Shown: positions 48,196 through 57,326 of the stretch, piece after piece
Layout: each line of letters opens with the position of its first letter
Position numbering within the stretch: the first letter of the stretch is position 1
Source: Methanofervidicoccus sp. A16
GTDB taxonomy: Archaea; AGJL01; Methanococci; Methanococcales; Methanococcaceae
Assembly (NCBI RefSeq): GCF_003351865.1
Contig: NZ_CP022242.1
Span: 992,001-1,056,000 of the forward strand
DNA: 64,000 nucleotides
Direction: 5' to 3'
Translations under genes and position numbers: made by a program
Notes under the pieces: model-generated
Databases searched by the model: none
Seen by the model: the letters and a program-made list of their open reading frames with translations, nothing else
Told to the model about the DNA's origin: nothing

Positions 48196-48369
48196 GTTAT
48201 ACATTTACCTAATAAATAGTCTATATTTTTTCAATTCTATCCTTTTTTAGAATTTTTATTCCTATTATAGGCAATATTAAATTTATATAAAAATTAAAAA
48301 TAATAACTATTATAATAATAAAAATATAAAAAGTAAAAATGAATAGAATAAAAAATAACTACAAAAAGA

Positions 48370-48480
48370 GATAAAAACTTCTAAGAAGAAGGTTTAACAG
48401 AAACCTTGCCTGTTTTCTCCAGTACTCAGTGCAAACTAGAGGATAAGGGAATATTTTTTGCTTTCCTACCTGTATTTATT
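48370..48480 (+). repeat. Repeat family 2, copy near eL39/argS (plus orientation)
   Basis: The consensus-like parts here are GATAAAAACTTCTAAGAAG, GGTTTAACAGAAACCTTGCC, TTCTCCAGTACTCAGTGC, AGAGGATAAGGGA and TTTCCTACCTGTATTT. The reverse complement of 51185-51312 aligns along its whole length with many small differences. It lies in a 428-bp spacer between convergent genes and shows no ORF and no strong hairpin. Confidence 0.65.
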
Positions 48481-48623
48481 CTTTATTTGGATATTAATAT
48501 ATTAAGATTTTTGTTTTTTGATTTTTAATTATTCTTTTTATTATCATTCTTTTATTTAAGATTCTCGATGACTGTTGTTAATTTAAAAAGTTTTGTTTAT
48601 TACTATTTTTTATTTATATCAAT

Positions 48624-50354
48624 CTACATCTTCCCTGGGCACTCTATCCCTAACAACCTAAGGCCATTCTCTATAACTATCTTTGTAGATTCTACAACCT
48701 TCAACCTGGAGTACAGTATATCCTCATTTTCCTCCTTGAGTATTGGACAGTTCCCGTAGAAACTGTTAAACCTCTGGGCAACCTCTAACATATAGTGTGC
48801 AAGGGTTTGAGGTTTCAAAGACTCTCCAGACATCTCGAGGATCTTTGGGAACTTCAGAAGGGCTTTTATAAGTATCTTCTCCTGATCCTTCATCTCGTAG
48901 TTGAAGAGTTCCTTAGGATCCTTATCCTCTACCTTACCTATCTCCTTAGCATGCTCCAATATTCTACAGCATCTAGCATGGGCATACTGTATAACTGGAC
49001 ATCCCACCTTCTCAAAGTCCAAAGCCTCCTCCCATTTAAATACCATAGGTTTCTCTGGAGATACCCTTACTATGTTGTACCTAACTGCACCTACAGCGAT
49101 TTTATGGGATATATCTTTTATCTCCTCATCCCTGGCAATACCTCTCTTTTTAACCTCTCCAATAGCCCTCCTCTCAGCCTCCTCAAGGAGTTCGTCTAAA
49201 CTTACAAACCTTCCCCTCCTTGTACTCATGGATCCCTCCGGCAGAGATATGAACTCGTAGAATATCACCTTTGGAGTCTTAGAATTCAACAGTTTTAAGG
49301 AGGCATTTACCATCTCTGCGGTAAGTTTATGATCTGCACCTAAGACGTTTATACCTATATCACAGTTTGACATCTTGTCCAGATGGTAGGCTATATCCCT
49401 TGTGGAGTAGAGGGTAGTGCCGTCTAATCTCATCAATACAAGTTTCTTCTCAATTCCAAATTCTGATAGATCAAGTTTATATACATCTTCTTTTACTACT
49501 TTACCAGTCTCCATCAATCTTTTTATAACCTCCTTTACCATCCCGTTCCTTACGTACTCACTCTCCCATACAAATACGTCATGCTTAATATTAAGATTAT
49601 CTAAGGTCTCCCTAATACCCTCTAAGGCGTAATTTACTGCCCACTGGAATCTCTCTACTACTGGACTATCCTCCTTATTCTCCAAAGATCCCTCGTACTC
49701 CCTCATTATCCTTCCTATCTCATCCTCCAGTTGAGGATCCTCCTCTAAGAGTCTATTTGCCTTTACGTAGATCTCTCCAATGGCATGATCTGGTTTTTTA
49801 CTCTTATCTATCTCAAACCTCTCTAAACCGAAGACAACAACAGCCTCCTGCCTCCCCATGTCATTTACATAGTAATGAGTTTCTACATCATAACCGATAA
49901 ACTCTAGTATCCTCCTTAAACTGTCTCCTATTATGGCATTTCTACCATGGCCTATATGGAGGGGACCGTTGGGATTTGCAGAGGTGTGTTCAAGGATTAC
50001 CTTCTTATCTTTTTTCTTACCTCTACCGAAGTTCTCCCTCTCCCTAAGTATCTTACCTATACCATCCTTGGAATACTCCTTATAATCTAAAAAGAAGTTT
50101 ATATAACCGTTAACTGCCCTCACATCACTAACATAGGGAATACTTTCAGATTTTAACCTCTCTCCCAACTCCTCTGCAATAACCTTCGGAGGTTTTCTAA
50201 GTACCCTCGCCAACCTGAAGGATACATTCGTTGAATAATCCCCCAACTCCAAGGAAGGTGGCTCATCTAACTGTATATCTCCAACATCCTCCTCACATAT
50301 CTCCTGGATCTTTCTGTAGATAGCATCTTTTATAGTATTCTCTACCTCTATCAT
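48624..50354 (-). CDS. argS: Arginyl-tRNA synthetase
   Basis: The 576-residue class I synthetase has [18 protein letters not shown] (HIGH region), an N-terminal Add-1-type domain, the KMSKS equivalent [19 protein letters not shown], and a C-terminal DALR anticodon-binding domain ending [15 protein letters not shown]. The length is normal. It starts 4 bp after the hypB stop with GTGATACC as SD, so it is probably in one transcript with hypB. Confidence 0.97.
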   Translation of the reverse strand: MIEVENTIKDAIYRKIQEICEEDVGDIQLDEPPSLELGDYSTNVSFRLARVLRKPPKVIAEELGERLKSESIPYVSDVRAVNGYINFFLDYKEYSKDGIGKILRERENFGRGKKKDKKVILEHTSANPNGPLHIGHGRNAIIGDSLRRILEFIGYDVETHYYVNDMGRQEAVVVFGLERFEIDKSKKPDHAIGEIYVKANRLLEEDPQLEDEIGRIMREYEGSLENKEDSPVVERFQWAVNYALEGIRETLDNLNIKHDVFVWESEYVRNGMVKEVIKRLMETGKVVKEDVYKLDLSEFGIEKKLVLMRLDGTTLYSTRDIAYHLDKMSNCDIGINVLGADHKLTAEMVNASLKLLNSKTPKVIFYEFISLPEGSMSTRRGRFVSLDELLEEAERRAIGEVKKRGIARDEEIKDISHKIAVGAVRYNIVRVSPEKPMVFKWEEALDFEKVGCPVIQYAHARCCRILEHAKEIGKVEDKDPKELFNYEMKDQEKILIKALLKFPKILEMSGESLKPQTLAHYMLEVAQRFNSFYGNCPILKEENEDILYSRLKVVESTKIVIENGLRLLGIECPGKM

Positions 50355-50358
50355 GGTA

Positions 50359-51027
50359 TCACTTTAATGATCCCTCCTTACTCCTAACTATAAAATCAAC
50401 TACCTTATCCAACCCCTCGTTAGTCTTAAGGGATGTAAGTACTACCTCCATCTTATCGTTTATACTCTCAGCGTCCCTCTTCATCTTCAAGGGATCTACA
50501 CCTACAGCCTCTGCAACATCTATCTTATTTATAACAGTGAGATCTGCAGTTTTAAATATCATGGGATGTTTCTTAACTGTATCGTCTCCCTCTGTAACAC
50601 TTATTACAACTATTCTCTTATGGGCACCGAGATCGAAATCTGTAGGACATATTAAATTCCCCACATTCTCTATAAAGAGTATATCTAACTCCTCCAAGTT
50701 AAGATCCTCCAGAGCATGACTTACTAAATGAGCATCTAAGTGGCACTCCTTGCCAGTGTTCAAGGGAACAACCTCCACACCATATTTCTTAAACCTCTCT
50801 GCATCGTACTTGGCTATAACATCCCCTGCAATACATCCTATATTGTATCTGTCCTTTAATTTTTCAATTAACTTCTCTATAAGTAATGTCTTCCCACTAC
50901 CAATGGCACCCATGAAGTCAAAGGCGGTGACGTTATACTTATCTAAAAGTGCCCTGTTCTTATCTGCAAGTTTCTTATTGGCCTTTAAAAGATCTCTTTC
51001 AACGTCCAAAACACTTACAAAGTGCAT
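50359..51027 (-). CDS. hypB: Hydrogenase nickel-insertion GTPase HypB
   Basis: HypB delivers nickel to [NiFe]-hydrogenases with HypA. The 222 residues carry Walker [22 protein letters not shown] (metal-site Cys-His), [32 protein letters not shown] and [11 protein letters not shown]. It lacks the His-rich N-terminus of some bacterial HypB, as is usual in methanogens. I placed the start at the ATG at 51027, preceded by AGGTGAAGATT; the frame extends six codons upstream. argS follows 4 bp downstream. Confidence 0.95.
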   Translation of the reverse strand: MHFVSVLDVERDLLKANKKLADKNRALLDKYNVTAFDFMGAIGSGKTLLIEKLIEKLKDRYNIGCIAGDVIAKYDAERFKKYGVEVVPLNTGKECHLDAHLVSHALEDLNLEELDILFIENVGNLICPTDFDLGAHKRIVVISVTEGDDTVKKHPMIFKTADLTVINKIDVAEAVGVDPLKMKRDAESINDKMEVVLTSLKTNEGLDKVVDFIVRSKEGSLK

Positions 51028-51184
51028 AATCTTCACCTGTAGCATTTTATAAAATAATTTTTTATAATAATTATATTAAATAAACGAAACTTAATAAAAA
51101 ATTTTATAATAATTTTAGAGACAATTAAAGTTAAAAATAATATCTTAAATTGTTAATACATAAATAAACTGTTAAAATAGTAAT

Positions 51185-51312
51185 AATTAGGATAAAAGAA
51201 TGAAAACAGGTAGCAAAGTAAAATTTAGTCCTTGACTCTCGAACTACCCTGAGTACTGGAGAAACTTGACAGGATTTCTATTAAACCTTTTTTAAGAGTT
51301 TTTATCTCTTTA
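51185..51312 (-). repeat. Repeat family 2, copy near hypB/LX (minus orientation)
   Basis: Read on the plus strand it contains ACAGGTAGCAAAG, GAGTACTGGAGAAAC, GACAGGATTTCTATTAAACC and AAGAGTTTTTATCTC. Its reverse complement aligns with 48370-48480 over about 125 bp, so argS-hypB is framed by an inverted pair. The spacer (51028-51411) is otherwise AT-rich and must hold the hypB promoter in its left part. Confidence 0.65.
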
Positions 51313-51411
51313 TATTTGATAATTTTTTAACTATTTTCATAATTATTTTAATTATTTTTATTATAATTTAAAAAACTATGTTCATAACTTAAAAAACAAA
51401 AAAAGTATCGA

Positions 51412-51642
51412 TTAATACATCCTTATTATACTCTGAAGTACTGGATCTGTAACTTCATTCTCAGGGATCTCTTCGATCTTCTCAATTTTAATAAGGGTTC
51501 TCTTTACATGGTGTTTACTTCCCATTTCAGAGTACAGATACTCTAGAGCATCTTCCTTTTTTAGAGCCCTGTACTCCTTTCTAAAGAACATAGGTTCCTC
51601 CTTACCAAGTATTCTCCCAGTTATTCTGTAGATCTTTATCAT
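51412..51642 (-). CDS. rplX: Ribosomal protein eL20 (LX)
   Basis: This is a 76-residue large-subunit protein: IKIYRITGRILGKEEPMFFRKEYRALKKEDALEYLYSEMGSKHHVKRTLIKI in outline. I start it at the ATG at 51642, with GGGGTGATAGAG as SD; the frame also has a GTG three codons earlier that belongs to the SD itself. It follows aIF6 closely and ends the eL31-aIF6-eL20 operon. Confidence 0.93.
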   Translation of the reverse strand: MIKIYRITGRILGKEEPMFFRKEYRALKKEDALEYLYSEMGSKHHVKRTLIKIEKIEEIPENEVTDPVLQSIIRMY

Positions 51643-51655
51643 CTCTATCACCCCA

Positions 51656-52342
51656 TTACTCTATTAGATCCAAGGCTTCCTCTATCTTTAACATTTCAGG
51701 CCCTGTTGTGTCTCCACCTACGATAGCGCCCTTTGAATTTGCAACAATACAGGCACCTACTGAAGGATTACCCTTATTGGCAGTACCTCTCTCCAGTATA
51801 TCTATCTTGAAGATATCTTTCAACTCCTCTATTTCCTCCTCAGAAGTGTTTGGATGGACTAGGCCCCCCTTATTTGTAACAACTAAGTTGGAACCCACAG
51901 TACTTAACCCCGCAACATCTCGAGGCACTACCTCCACATTTAATATATCTTCTATCTCCCTTCTATACCCCCTCAATTCGTTGGATATTATACATCCCCT
52001 GTCGTTAGTGGCTATAAGATTACCAAAGGCAGTATTTTTCGCCTCCACTTTTTCGATAGCAATATCTATATCGTTCTCTCTTAAAAATCCCTTTAGTGTT
52101 TCTATCTCATCCTTTGAGGTTAAGGGAGGAAGTACTATACCGTAAGAATTTGCCACAGAGAGAGAACCTATTAGAGAACTGTTTCCAATATTTAGGGCTT
52201 TAACAGGGACTTCTAATATACGGGAGTATCTCTCTAAGGCCCTCTCTTCAACAAAGTGAGGAAAGAGTCCAAATAATTCAGTGGCAAGGGAAAGTACTCC
52301 TAACGTAGGTATCCCTGAAAAATACTCCTTTATCACCCTCAT
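51656..52342 (-). CDS. eif6: Translation initiation factor aIF6
   Basis: aIF6 binds the large ribosomal subunit and keeps it from joining the small one before maturation or initiation. The 228 residues form the pentein-like fold: EYFSGIPTLGVLSLATE, GNSSLIGSLSVANSYGIVLPPL, NLIATNDRGCIISNEL, VGSNLVVTNKGGLVHPNTS and GNPSVGACIVANSKGAIVGGDTTGPE. I placed the start at the ATG at 52342, with GGTGTCT as SD. It lies 25 bp after eL31 and 13 bp before eL20. Confidence 0.97.
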   Translation of the reverse strand: MRVIKEYFSGIPTLGVLSLATELFGLFPHFVEERALERYSRILEVPVKALNIGNSSLIGSLSVANSYGIVLPPLTSKDEIETLKGFLRENDIDIAIEKVEAKNTAFGNLIATNDRGCIISNELRGYRREIEDILNVEVVPRDVAGLSTVGSNLVVTNKGGLVHPNTSEEEIEELKDIFKIDILERGTANKGNPSVGACIVANSKGAIVGGDTTGPEMLKIEEALDLIE

Positions 52343-52367
52343 AGACACCACAGATTGTTCGAAAATC

Positions 52368-52619
52368 TTATTCTACAAGTATAGCCCTTACTACGTTATC
52401 CTCCTCTTTAATCACCTTAACTCTTATTCTAGGAGGAATCTTAGATATACCTCTTTCCCATACTTTCTCGTTTATGGACCTATCTAACTTGATTACCTCG
52501 CACTTAGTATGTCTCTTCAGGAATTCTCTAATCTTTTTTATGGCCCTTGGAGCCCTTTTTGTAGCTACAGATCTGTTGGTAACATCCCTTAACGGTATTG
52601 TGTATATCCTCTCCTCCAT
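52368..52619 (-). CDS. rpl31e: Ribosomal protein eL31
   Basis: This is an 83-residue large-subunit protein: [32 protein letters not shown], then the late [19 protein letters not shown]. It is the first gene of the eL31-aIF6-eL20 operon on the minus strand, divergent from cfbA. GGGTGTAAAAC precedes the ATG. Confidence 0.97.
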   Translation of the reverse strand: MEERIYTIPLRDVTNRSVATKRAPRAIKKIREFLKRHTKCEVIKLDRSINEKVWERGISKIPPRIRVKVIKEEDNVVRAILVE

Positions 52620-52781
52620 GTTTTACACCCTTTTACCTTGATACTTAAGGTTTTCTATATTTTAAAGAATATCTTATTTAAAGGTTATGGTGAAAGTTAT
52701 TATAATTATATTAAATAGAAAGACATATATAACCTAAGGATAGTATGAATATTGTCTAAAAAAGTATGATGAGGTAAAAGT

Positions 52782-53207
52782 ATGGAGGCGTTAATTCTAG
52801 TAGGTCATGGTAGTAGATTACCCTATTCAAAAGAATTAGTTAGTAAAATTGCAGAGAGAATAAGAGAGAGAAACATCTACCCCATTGTAGAAATAGGTAT
52901 GATGGAGTTCAACGAACCAAATATATCCCAAGCGATTAAAAAGGTAATAGAGAAAGGTGCTAAGAGGATAATTGTAGTACCTGTGTTTTTAGCCCATGGA
53001 AATCATACAAAGAGAGATATTCCTAAGATCTTAGGAATATATAACGGAGAAGAGGAGGATTCTCATCACCATGAACACCATCATCACCACCACCATCATG
53101 AGGAACCTGTGGAGATCCCAGAGGGTGTAGAGATAATATATAGAGAACCTATTGGACCAGATGACAGATTGGTAGATATTATTATAGATAGAGCCCTTGG
53201 AAATTAA
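52782..53207 (+). CDS. cfbA: Sirohydrochlorin cobalt/nickel chelatase, small type (CbiXS/CfbA)
   Basis: In methanogens this short chelatase inserts nickel into sirohydrochlorin, the first committed step to F430, and can insert cobalt for cobalamin. The 141 residues carry LILVGHGSRLPYSKE and VVPVFLAHGNHTKRDIP with the metal-binding histidines. A striking His-rich loop (SHHHEHHHHHHHHEE, about residues 88-102) sits before the last strand and may store or hand over nickel. GAGGTAAAAGT precedes the start. It is convergent with the selenoprotein gene fwuB. Confidence 0.93.
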   Translation: MEALILVGHGSRLPYSKELVSKIAERIRERNIYPIVEIGMMEFNEPNISQAIKKVIEKGAKRIIVVPVFLAHGNHTKRDIPKILGIYNGEEEDSHHHEHHHHHHHHEEPVEIPEGVEIIYREPIGPDDRLVDIIIDRALGN

Positions 53208-53576
53208 GGGACATAAATTTTTTATTTTTCTCTTCAGTAGGAGATCGATAGGAGTATTAATTATAAATAAAAACTATGAATTTTACTGTTTTAAGTACTG
53301 AACAAAAAAAAACTATTATGTATTTTAGTCTAATAATAAAAATTAAAAAATTATTGAAAATAAAAAAGTTAATAAACAGTTGAAAAGGTAAATCTCGCCG
53401 TTATCTGGAATACTTTAAAAACTAACTTTATTTAGCCTTGGTAATTATTCAAAAAAGTTATTTAATATTATAATTTTTTATTTTTTATTCTTTTTTATAT
53501 CTTATATTTTACTTTTTTGATAAAAAATAGAAACAAGAGTTGTAAATTTTTGGTTTAATGATTTAAAATGTTAATG
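53208..53576. other. AT-rich spacer between cfbA and the fwuB SECIS
   Basis: This is 369 bp with no gene. A degenerate family-2 segment may lie near 53390-53430: on the minus strand TATTCCAGATAACGGCGAG resembles the 655-725 copy (TATTCCAGAGGATAACAACG). T-runs near 53480-53500 could end either convergent transcript. Confidence 0.4.
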
Positions 53577-53610
53577 ATTTGAAGGGTCCCAGATGGGTTC
53601 CCCTTCAAAT
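53577..53610 (-). promoter_or_regulatory. Archaeal SECIS element of fwuB (3'-UTR)
   Basis: On the minus strand the RNA folds as a 10-bp stem (AUUUGAAGGG with CCCUUCAAAU), an asymmetric loop with GAA on one side and a single A on the other, a 3-bp CCC/GGG stem and an AUCU tetraloop. This is the archaeal SECIS consensus exactly. It lies 47 bases after the fwuB stop, as expected for archaeal 3'-UTR SECIS elements, and directs selenocysteine insertion at UGA 54603-54605. Confidence 0.95.
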
Positions 53611-53657
53611 CCCCTAAATATCTCCGCAGGATGTAGGATACCCAATATTACCGGTTT

Positions 53658-54965
53658 TTATAACATTTCATTTATTTTCTTACTCATAATCTTGAAGACT
53701 TCTTCATCTGTAAGAACTCCCTCTGGAGGCTCTACAACCTTCTTCAGTTCCAATGGGACACCATCCATTCTGTATGCAATTCCACCAACTTCTACCCCTG
53801 TGAAGGCAGTTGGTATTATTATGTTAGACAGTTCAGTTGTAGGTGTTTGGTGTGGTTCTACACATATTACAGGTATCTTTGCTATATGCTCTACAGCCTT
53901 CTGTGGGAAGTGTGCTCCTGGATCTGATGCAATGTTCATCATTACGTCGACCTCTCCTCTAAGTAAGAGGTCAATGGTACTTGTCTCCCCTGGGTTGTAC
54001 CTTGGATAACCTCTACTGAAGTCCACTGCATAAGGATATCCTGTTAGCCAGGATATTACCTGGTTGAACCCATTTACGTTGTAGTGCCCTCTCATTGGCA
54101 TCAGTCCAAATTTGGTATAGGCGTTGAGATCCCTAATCAGACATATTGCGTTGTCTATAATTCTATGTTTACCTCTACTCATAGTTACTCCCATACCAAA
54201 GTACAACTGCCCAAACTGAGCCTTTTTACATGCCTCTACCACTTCATAGATGGTGTCCACTGGAATCCCTGCAACTTTATCTGCGTTTAATTCCATTCCT
54301 CTGAGCACTGCCCTCATGGCACTTATCAACTCGTAGTCCTTGTTGGGCTCCACCTGTAAGTGGAGATCTGCCAACTTTGTAGTGTCTGTCTTCCTTGGAT
54401 CTACTACTACAACAGTCCTATCTCTTCTTCCCCTCTCCCTGAAGAACCCTCTTGCAAATACAGAATATCTACCCATATGTCTTGGGTGGGCATGCATTGG
54501 GTTGCATCCCCAGAATATTACAAGATCGGCTCTGTTTTTAGCCTCTCCAAGGGTACAAACTGGGTATCCTACATCCTGCACAGCCAGTAGAGAAGGACCA
54601 TGTCAAACAGTTGCTGTGTTATCTACAATAGCCCCAATTTTCTCCCCTATTAATATTGCCTCACGCTGTGCCTCACAACTTATAGAGGAGAATCCATAGA
54701 ATACAGGAAGTTTTGACTCTACTAGCAATCTTGCAGATTCTTCAATTGCAGTGTCGTAATCTGTCTTTTTGAAGTCATCCTTCTTATTCTCTCTTATTAG
54801 AGGTTCTGTATATCTTACAGAGCCCTCAAAGTGCATGAATTTTGCATGACCTATCCTACAGGCGTTCCTTGTCCCAACAATGTGGCCGTCCTCTACCATG
54901 ATTTCAATATCGTCACAGAGGCAGCCACAGAAGGGACATACAACATTTTTTACTACCTCAACCAA
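53658..54965 (-). CDS. fwuB: Formylmethanofuran dehydrogenase subunit B, selenocysteine-containing (tungsten type)
   Basis: This is the catalytic subunit of the enzyme that reduces CO2 onto methanofuran, the first step of methanogenesis; it binds a tungsten-pterin centre and a 4Fe-4S cluster ([12 protein letters not shown]). An in-frame UGA at 54603-54605 interrupts the frame between NTATV and [12 protein letters not shown], precisely where family members have the metal-ligating Cys or Sec. A SECIS follows the stop, so this is one 435-residue selenoprotein (Sec about residue 121), not two genes or a pseudogene. The start is probably the TTG at 54965, preceded by GGTGATCCC; a GTG at 54974 lies within that SD. 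Later motifs: [34 protein letters not shown] and [15 protein letters not shown]. The other Fwd subunits are not nearby. Confidence 0.95.
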
Positions 54966-55350
54966 AGGGATCACCCCATTAATAGTAGATTCTCTACATT
55001 ACTTTATACTATCATTAATATTTATGTCTTTTTATTATGTTATTTTTATATAACTATTAACTTTTTTGAAATCTATTAGAAATTTTTATTTTTAGAAAAA
55101 TAAAGTATTTGTAGGTATAGATAAAGAGGATCTCAGTCACCTTTAGGGTAATATATTAATTATTAATTTTAACTAATTTTATCTCATGGTTAGAAATAAT
55201 ACCAGATTATAAAAAATATACCTAAATTATATATAACTTTTTTATACAATTTTAAATGTCATTACATGAATAAATGATATAATCAAACTATAAACTAAAA
55301 GAGGTTTATTCATTAATGTATATCAATGTTTAGAGTTTTGAGGGATATGA
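54966..55350. other. AT-rich divergent promoter region
   Basis: This is 385 bp between fwuB (minus) and the membrane-protein gene at 55351 (plus). No ORF or repeat was recognised. A TATATATAAC-type element near 55225-55235 could serve the plus-strand operon. Confidence 0.4.
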
Positions 55351-56487
55351 ATGGCAAACAGTTTTAGCGATAAATTGAAGAAAATAAAAGCACGAAGTAA
55401 ACGACTATCTAGAGAAAAATCAAAAATTATTAGTTATATTATAATAGTTATTATTTCAATAATGCTAGTATCCTTTGTAGCATACAATATATACCAGATG
55501 GAAATGAAAAAATATATTGAAAGTAATAAAAAGTTAGAAGAGGCTAAAAATACAGCAATAAATAATATTAAACAGATGTTTTCAAAGTATCCAGATGATC
55601 CTCGTCTCAAGGTATATATAACTAATATTGAAAATAGCGATTCCATAGAAGAGATAAACAAGATAGTAAATGATGCTGCAAAGTATATTGAATTTAGGAA
55701 ATATAAGGAAAGAGTTATTGAAAGTATTAAACAGATGTACGGAAAGTATTATTCTAAAAGTTTATATGCCCAATATATTGTAAATAAGATAGAAAAGGCC
55801 AATTCTATTGAAGAGATAGACTCTATATTAAAAAATAGTAATATCGAAGAGAATGCGAAGATATACTATTTAAAAAGTATTGAAAATAGTGTCGATCTTA
55901 ATGAATATTACGCTATTTTAGTATTTGGAAAAAAGACATTAATAAGTGGTAAAGAACTTATAGACTATGTAAAAAAATTAAGTTTGGCAGATATTAAAAA
56001 TCTTACCATAGTTCCAGTATCCTTCAATAAAGTTGCAATTGTAGTTCCTGCAACTCATTGTGGTAAGATACCCTTTGAAGGAAGTAAAATAGAAATTTAT
56101 GACAAAGGAAATCTTAGTATGGAACCTATACCAGGTATGGTTGATTCTGCCTATGTAATAGTTGGTAATATCAAATACAAAGAGTCTAAAAGTACATCTA
56201 GTACATTAAATGAAGATGGAGATACCACTACACTCTCAACTACTTCAGATATAGAATATTCCTTGGAAAATGTCCCTGGAGTAATCTATGCAACAGCCGC
56301 CGGGAAATTAGATTACAATAAAATAATAAGTAAATTTGGTAGGTATGGAGAGAAATTCAACAAAATAACGTCAGATACTCAAATCTTTGATGAAAATGCA
56401 AAGTATCTGTTAATTGTTTCTATTCCATCAGATACTATACCCAAGTTATTATCTATAAAGGACATGTATATAGTGAGAGTAGAGTGA
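55351..56487 (+). CDS. Membrane-anchored extracytoplasmic protein (DUF515-like), first gene of a surface triad
   Basis: The protein has 378 residues. A basic cytoplasmic N-terminus (residues 1-25, RSKRLSREKSK) is followed by one membrane helix (about 26-48, IISYIIIVIISIMLVSFVAY), a helical and likely coiled-coil region with two similar segments (AINNIKQMFSKYPDDPRLKVYITNIENSDSIEEI and ESIKQMYGKYYSKSLYAQYIVNKIEKANSIEEI), then a beta-rich C-terminal domain. It resembles the methanococcal DUF515 family, which has no assigned function; the match is from memory. The next gene starts 4 bp downstream. A bitopic scaffold for the exported partner and pilin-like protein is plausible, like pilus-assembly platform proteins. 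Confidence 0.65.
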   Translation: MANSFSDKLKKIKARSKRLSREKSKIISYIIIVIISIMLVSFVAYNIYQMEMKKYIESNKKLEEAKNTAINNIKQMFSKYPDDPRLKVYITNIENSDSIEEINKIVNDAAKYIEFRKYKERVIESIKQMYGKYYSKSLYAQYIVNKIEKANSIEEIDSILKNSNIEENAKIYYLKSIENSVDLNEYYAILVFGKKTLISGKELIDYVKKLSLADIKNLTIVPVSFNKVAIVVPATHCGKIPFEGSKIEIYDKGNLSMEPIPGMVDSAYVIVGNIKYKESKSTSSTLNEDGDTTTLSTTSDIEYSLENVPGVIYATAAGKLDYNKIISKFGRYGEKFNKITSDTQIFDENAKYLLIVSIPSDTIPKLLSIKDMYIVRVE

Positions 56488-56491
56488 GAAT

Positions 56492-57313
56492 ATGAGGGTT
56501 ATTATTTCTTTGATATTACTTTTACTCTTTATTCTACCACAAACTTATGCTGAAACTATTTGTAAAATAGAAGGTACTTGGAAATTATCTTTTGAAATTA
56601 CCAATATAAACCCTTATACAGTGTTTATAGCAATACCTGAGAATATATATTTTTCTGATAGATCTTTAAAATATTCTGAAAATTTCTTAAAGTTGAATGT
56701 AAATAAGAAAGTTATTACTAACAATGATATGGAAGATTATTATACAACGCTAAATGGAAAAGTTGGTATTTGGATACCTCCTTATACTACTGTAAAAATC
56801 TACAAAGACGGTAATTTCTCATATATTTTAAGCGTTTCTAAAACTCAAAATGAGTTCAAAATTGTAGGCCCTGCACTGGTGGATACTACAAAAGTATTCG
56901 ATGAAACTCAGATAAAATCCCTCCGTAAATATGGTGTTAAAGTAGATAACTATAAACTCCTAGTTAATGGAAAAATTGTGAAATCATCTGATACTGAAGT
57001 ATTAAGTATAGTTATCCCTGCCCCATTGGTGTTGAAGGACTACGATTCCTTCCATAAACTCCTTGGAAAATACGATGTAGATATATGGGTAGATTCTTAT
57101 AGGAAGTACGTAAATAAACATAAAATGATGTCTTCAAGGAGGTACTCTGAACTTTACAACTCTCTTGATGATTCTTTAATACCAACTATGGATAACGATC
57201 TTACAGATATGGATATTAATTTGAAGTTATTTGACGTTCCTGCCATGGTATTCACTACAGATGATGGAGAAACTAAATCTTTAGAGTTTTCTTATGTAAT
57301 GTATAAGTATTAA
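56492..57313 (+). CDS. Exported protein of unknown function, second gene of the surface triad
   Basis: The protein has 273 residues. A clear signal peptide (about residues 1-20, MRVIISLILLLLFILPQTYA, cleavage before ETICK) precedes a beta-rich domain without a motif I recognise (SFEITNINPYTVFIAIPENIYF, GIWIPPYTTVKIYKDG). It has no obvious C-terminal anchor. It lies 4 bp after the anchored coiled-coil protein and 13 bp before the class III signal-peptide protein, so the three are one operon. An extracellular partner of the other two is inferred. Confidence 0.65.
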   Translation: MRVIISLILLLLFILPQTYAETICKIEGTWKLSFEITNINPYTVFIAIPENIYFSDRSLKYSENFLKLNVNKKVITNNDMEDYYTTLNGKVGIWIPPYTTVKIYKDGNFSYILSVSKTQNEFKIVGPALVDTTKVFDETQIKSLRKYGVKVDNYKLLVNGKIVKSSDTEVLSIVIPAPLVLKDYDSFHKLLGKYDVDIWVDSYRKYVNKHKMMSSRRYSELYNSLDDSLIPTMDNDLTDMDINLKLFDVPAMVFTTDDGETKSLEFSYVMYKY

Positions 57314-57326
57314 AGGTGTTTCCTTT

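Noticed and set aside
54603-54974. Separate short ORF (and the ORF 53658-54581) as two genes or a frameshifted pseudogene
   Set aside because: The UGA between them is in frame with both, lies at the Cys/Sec position of FwdB, and a perfect archaeal SECIS follows the stop; it is one selenoprotein.
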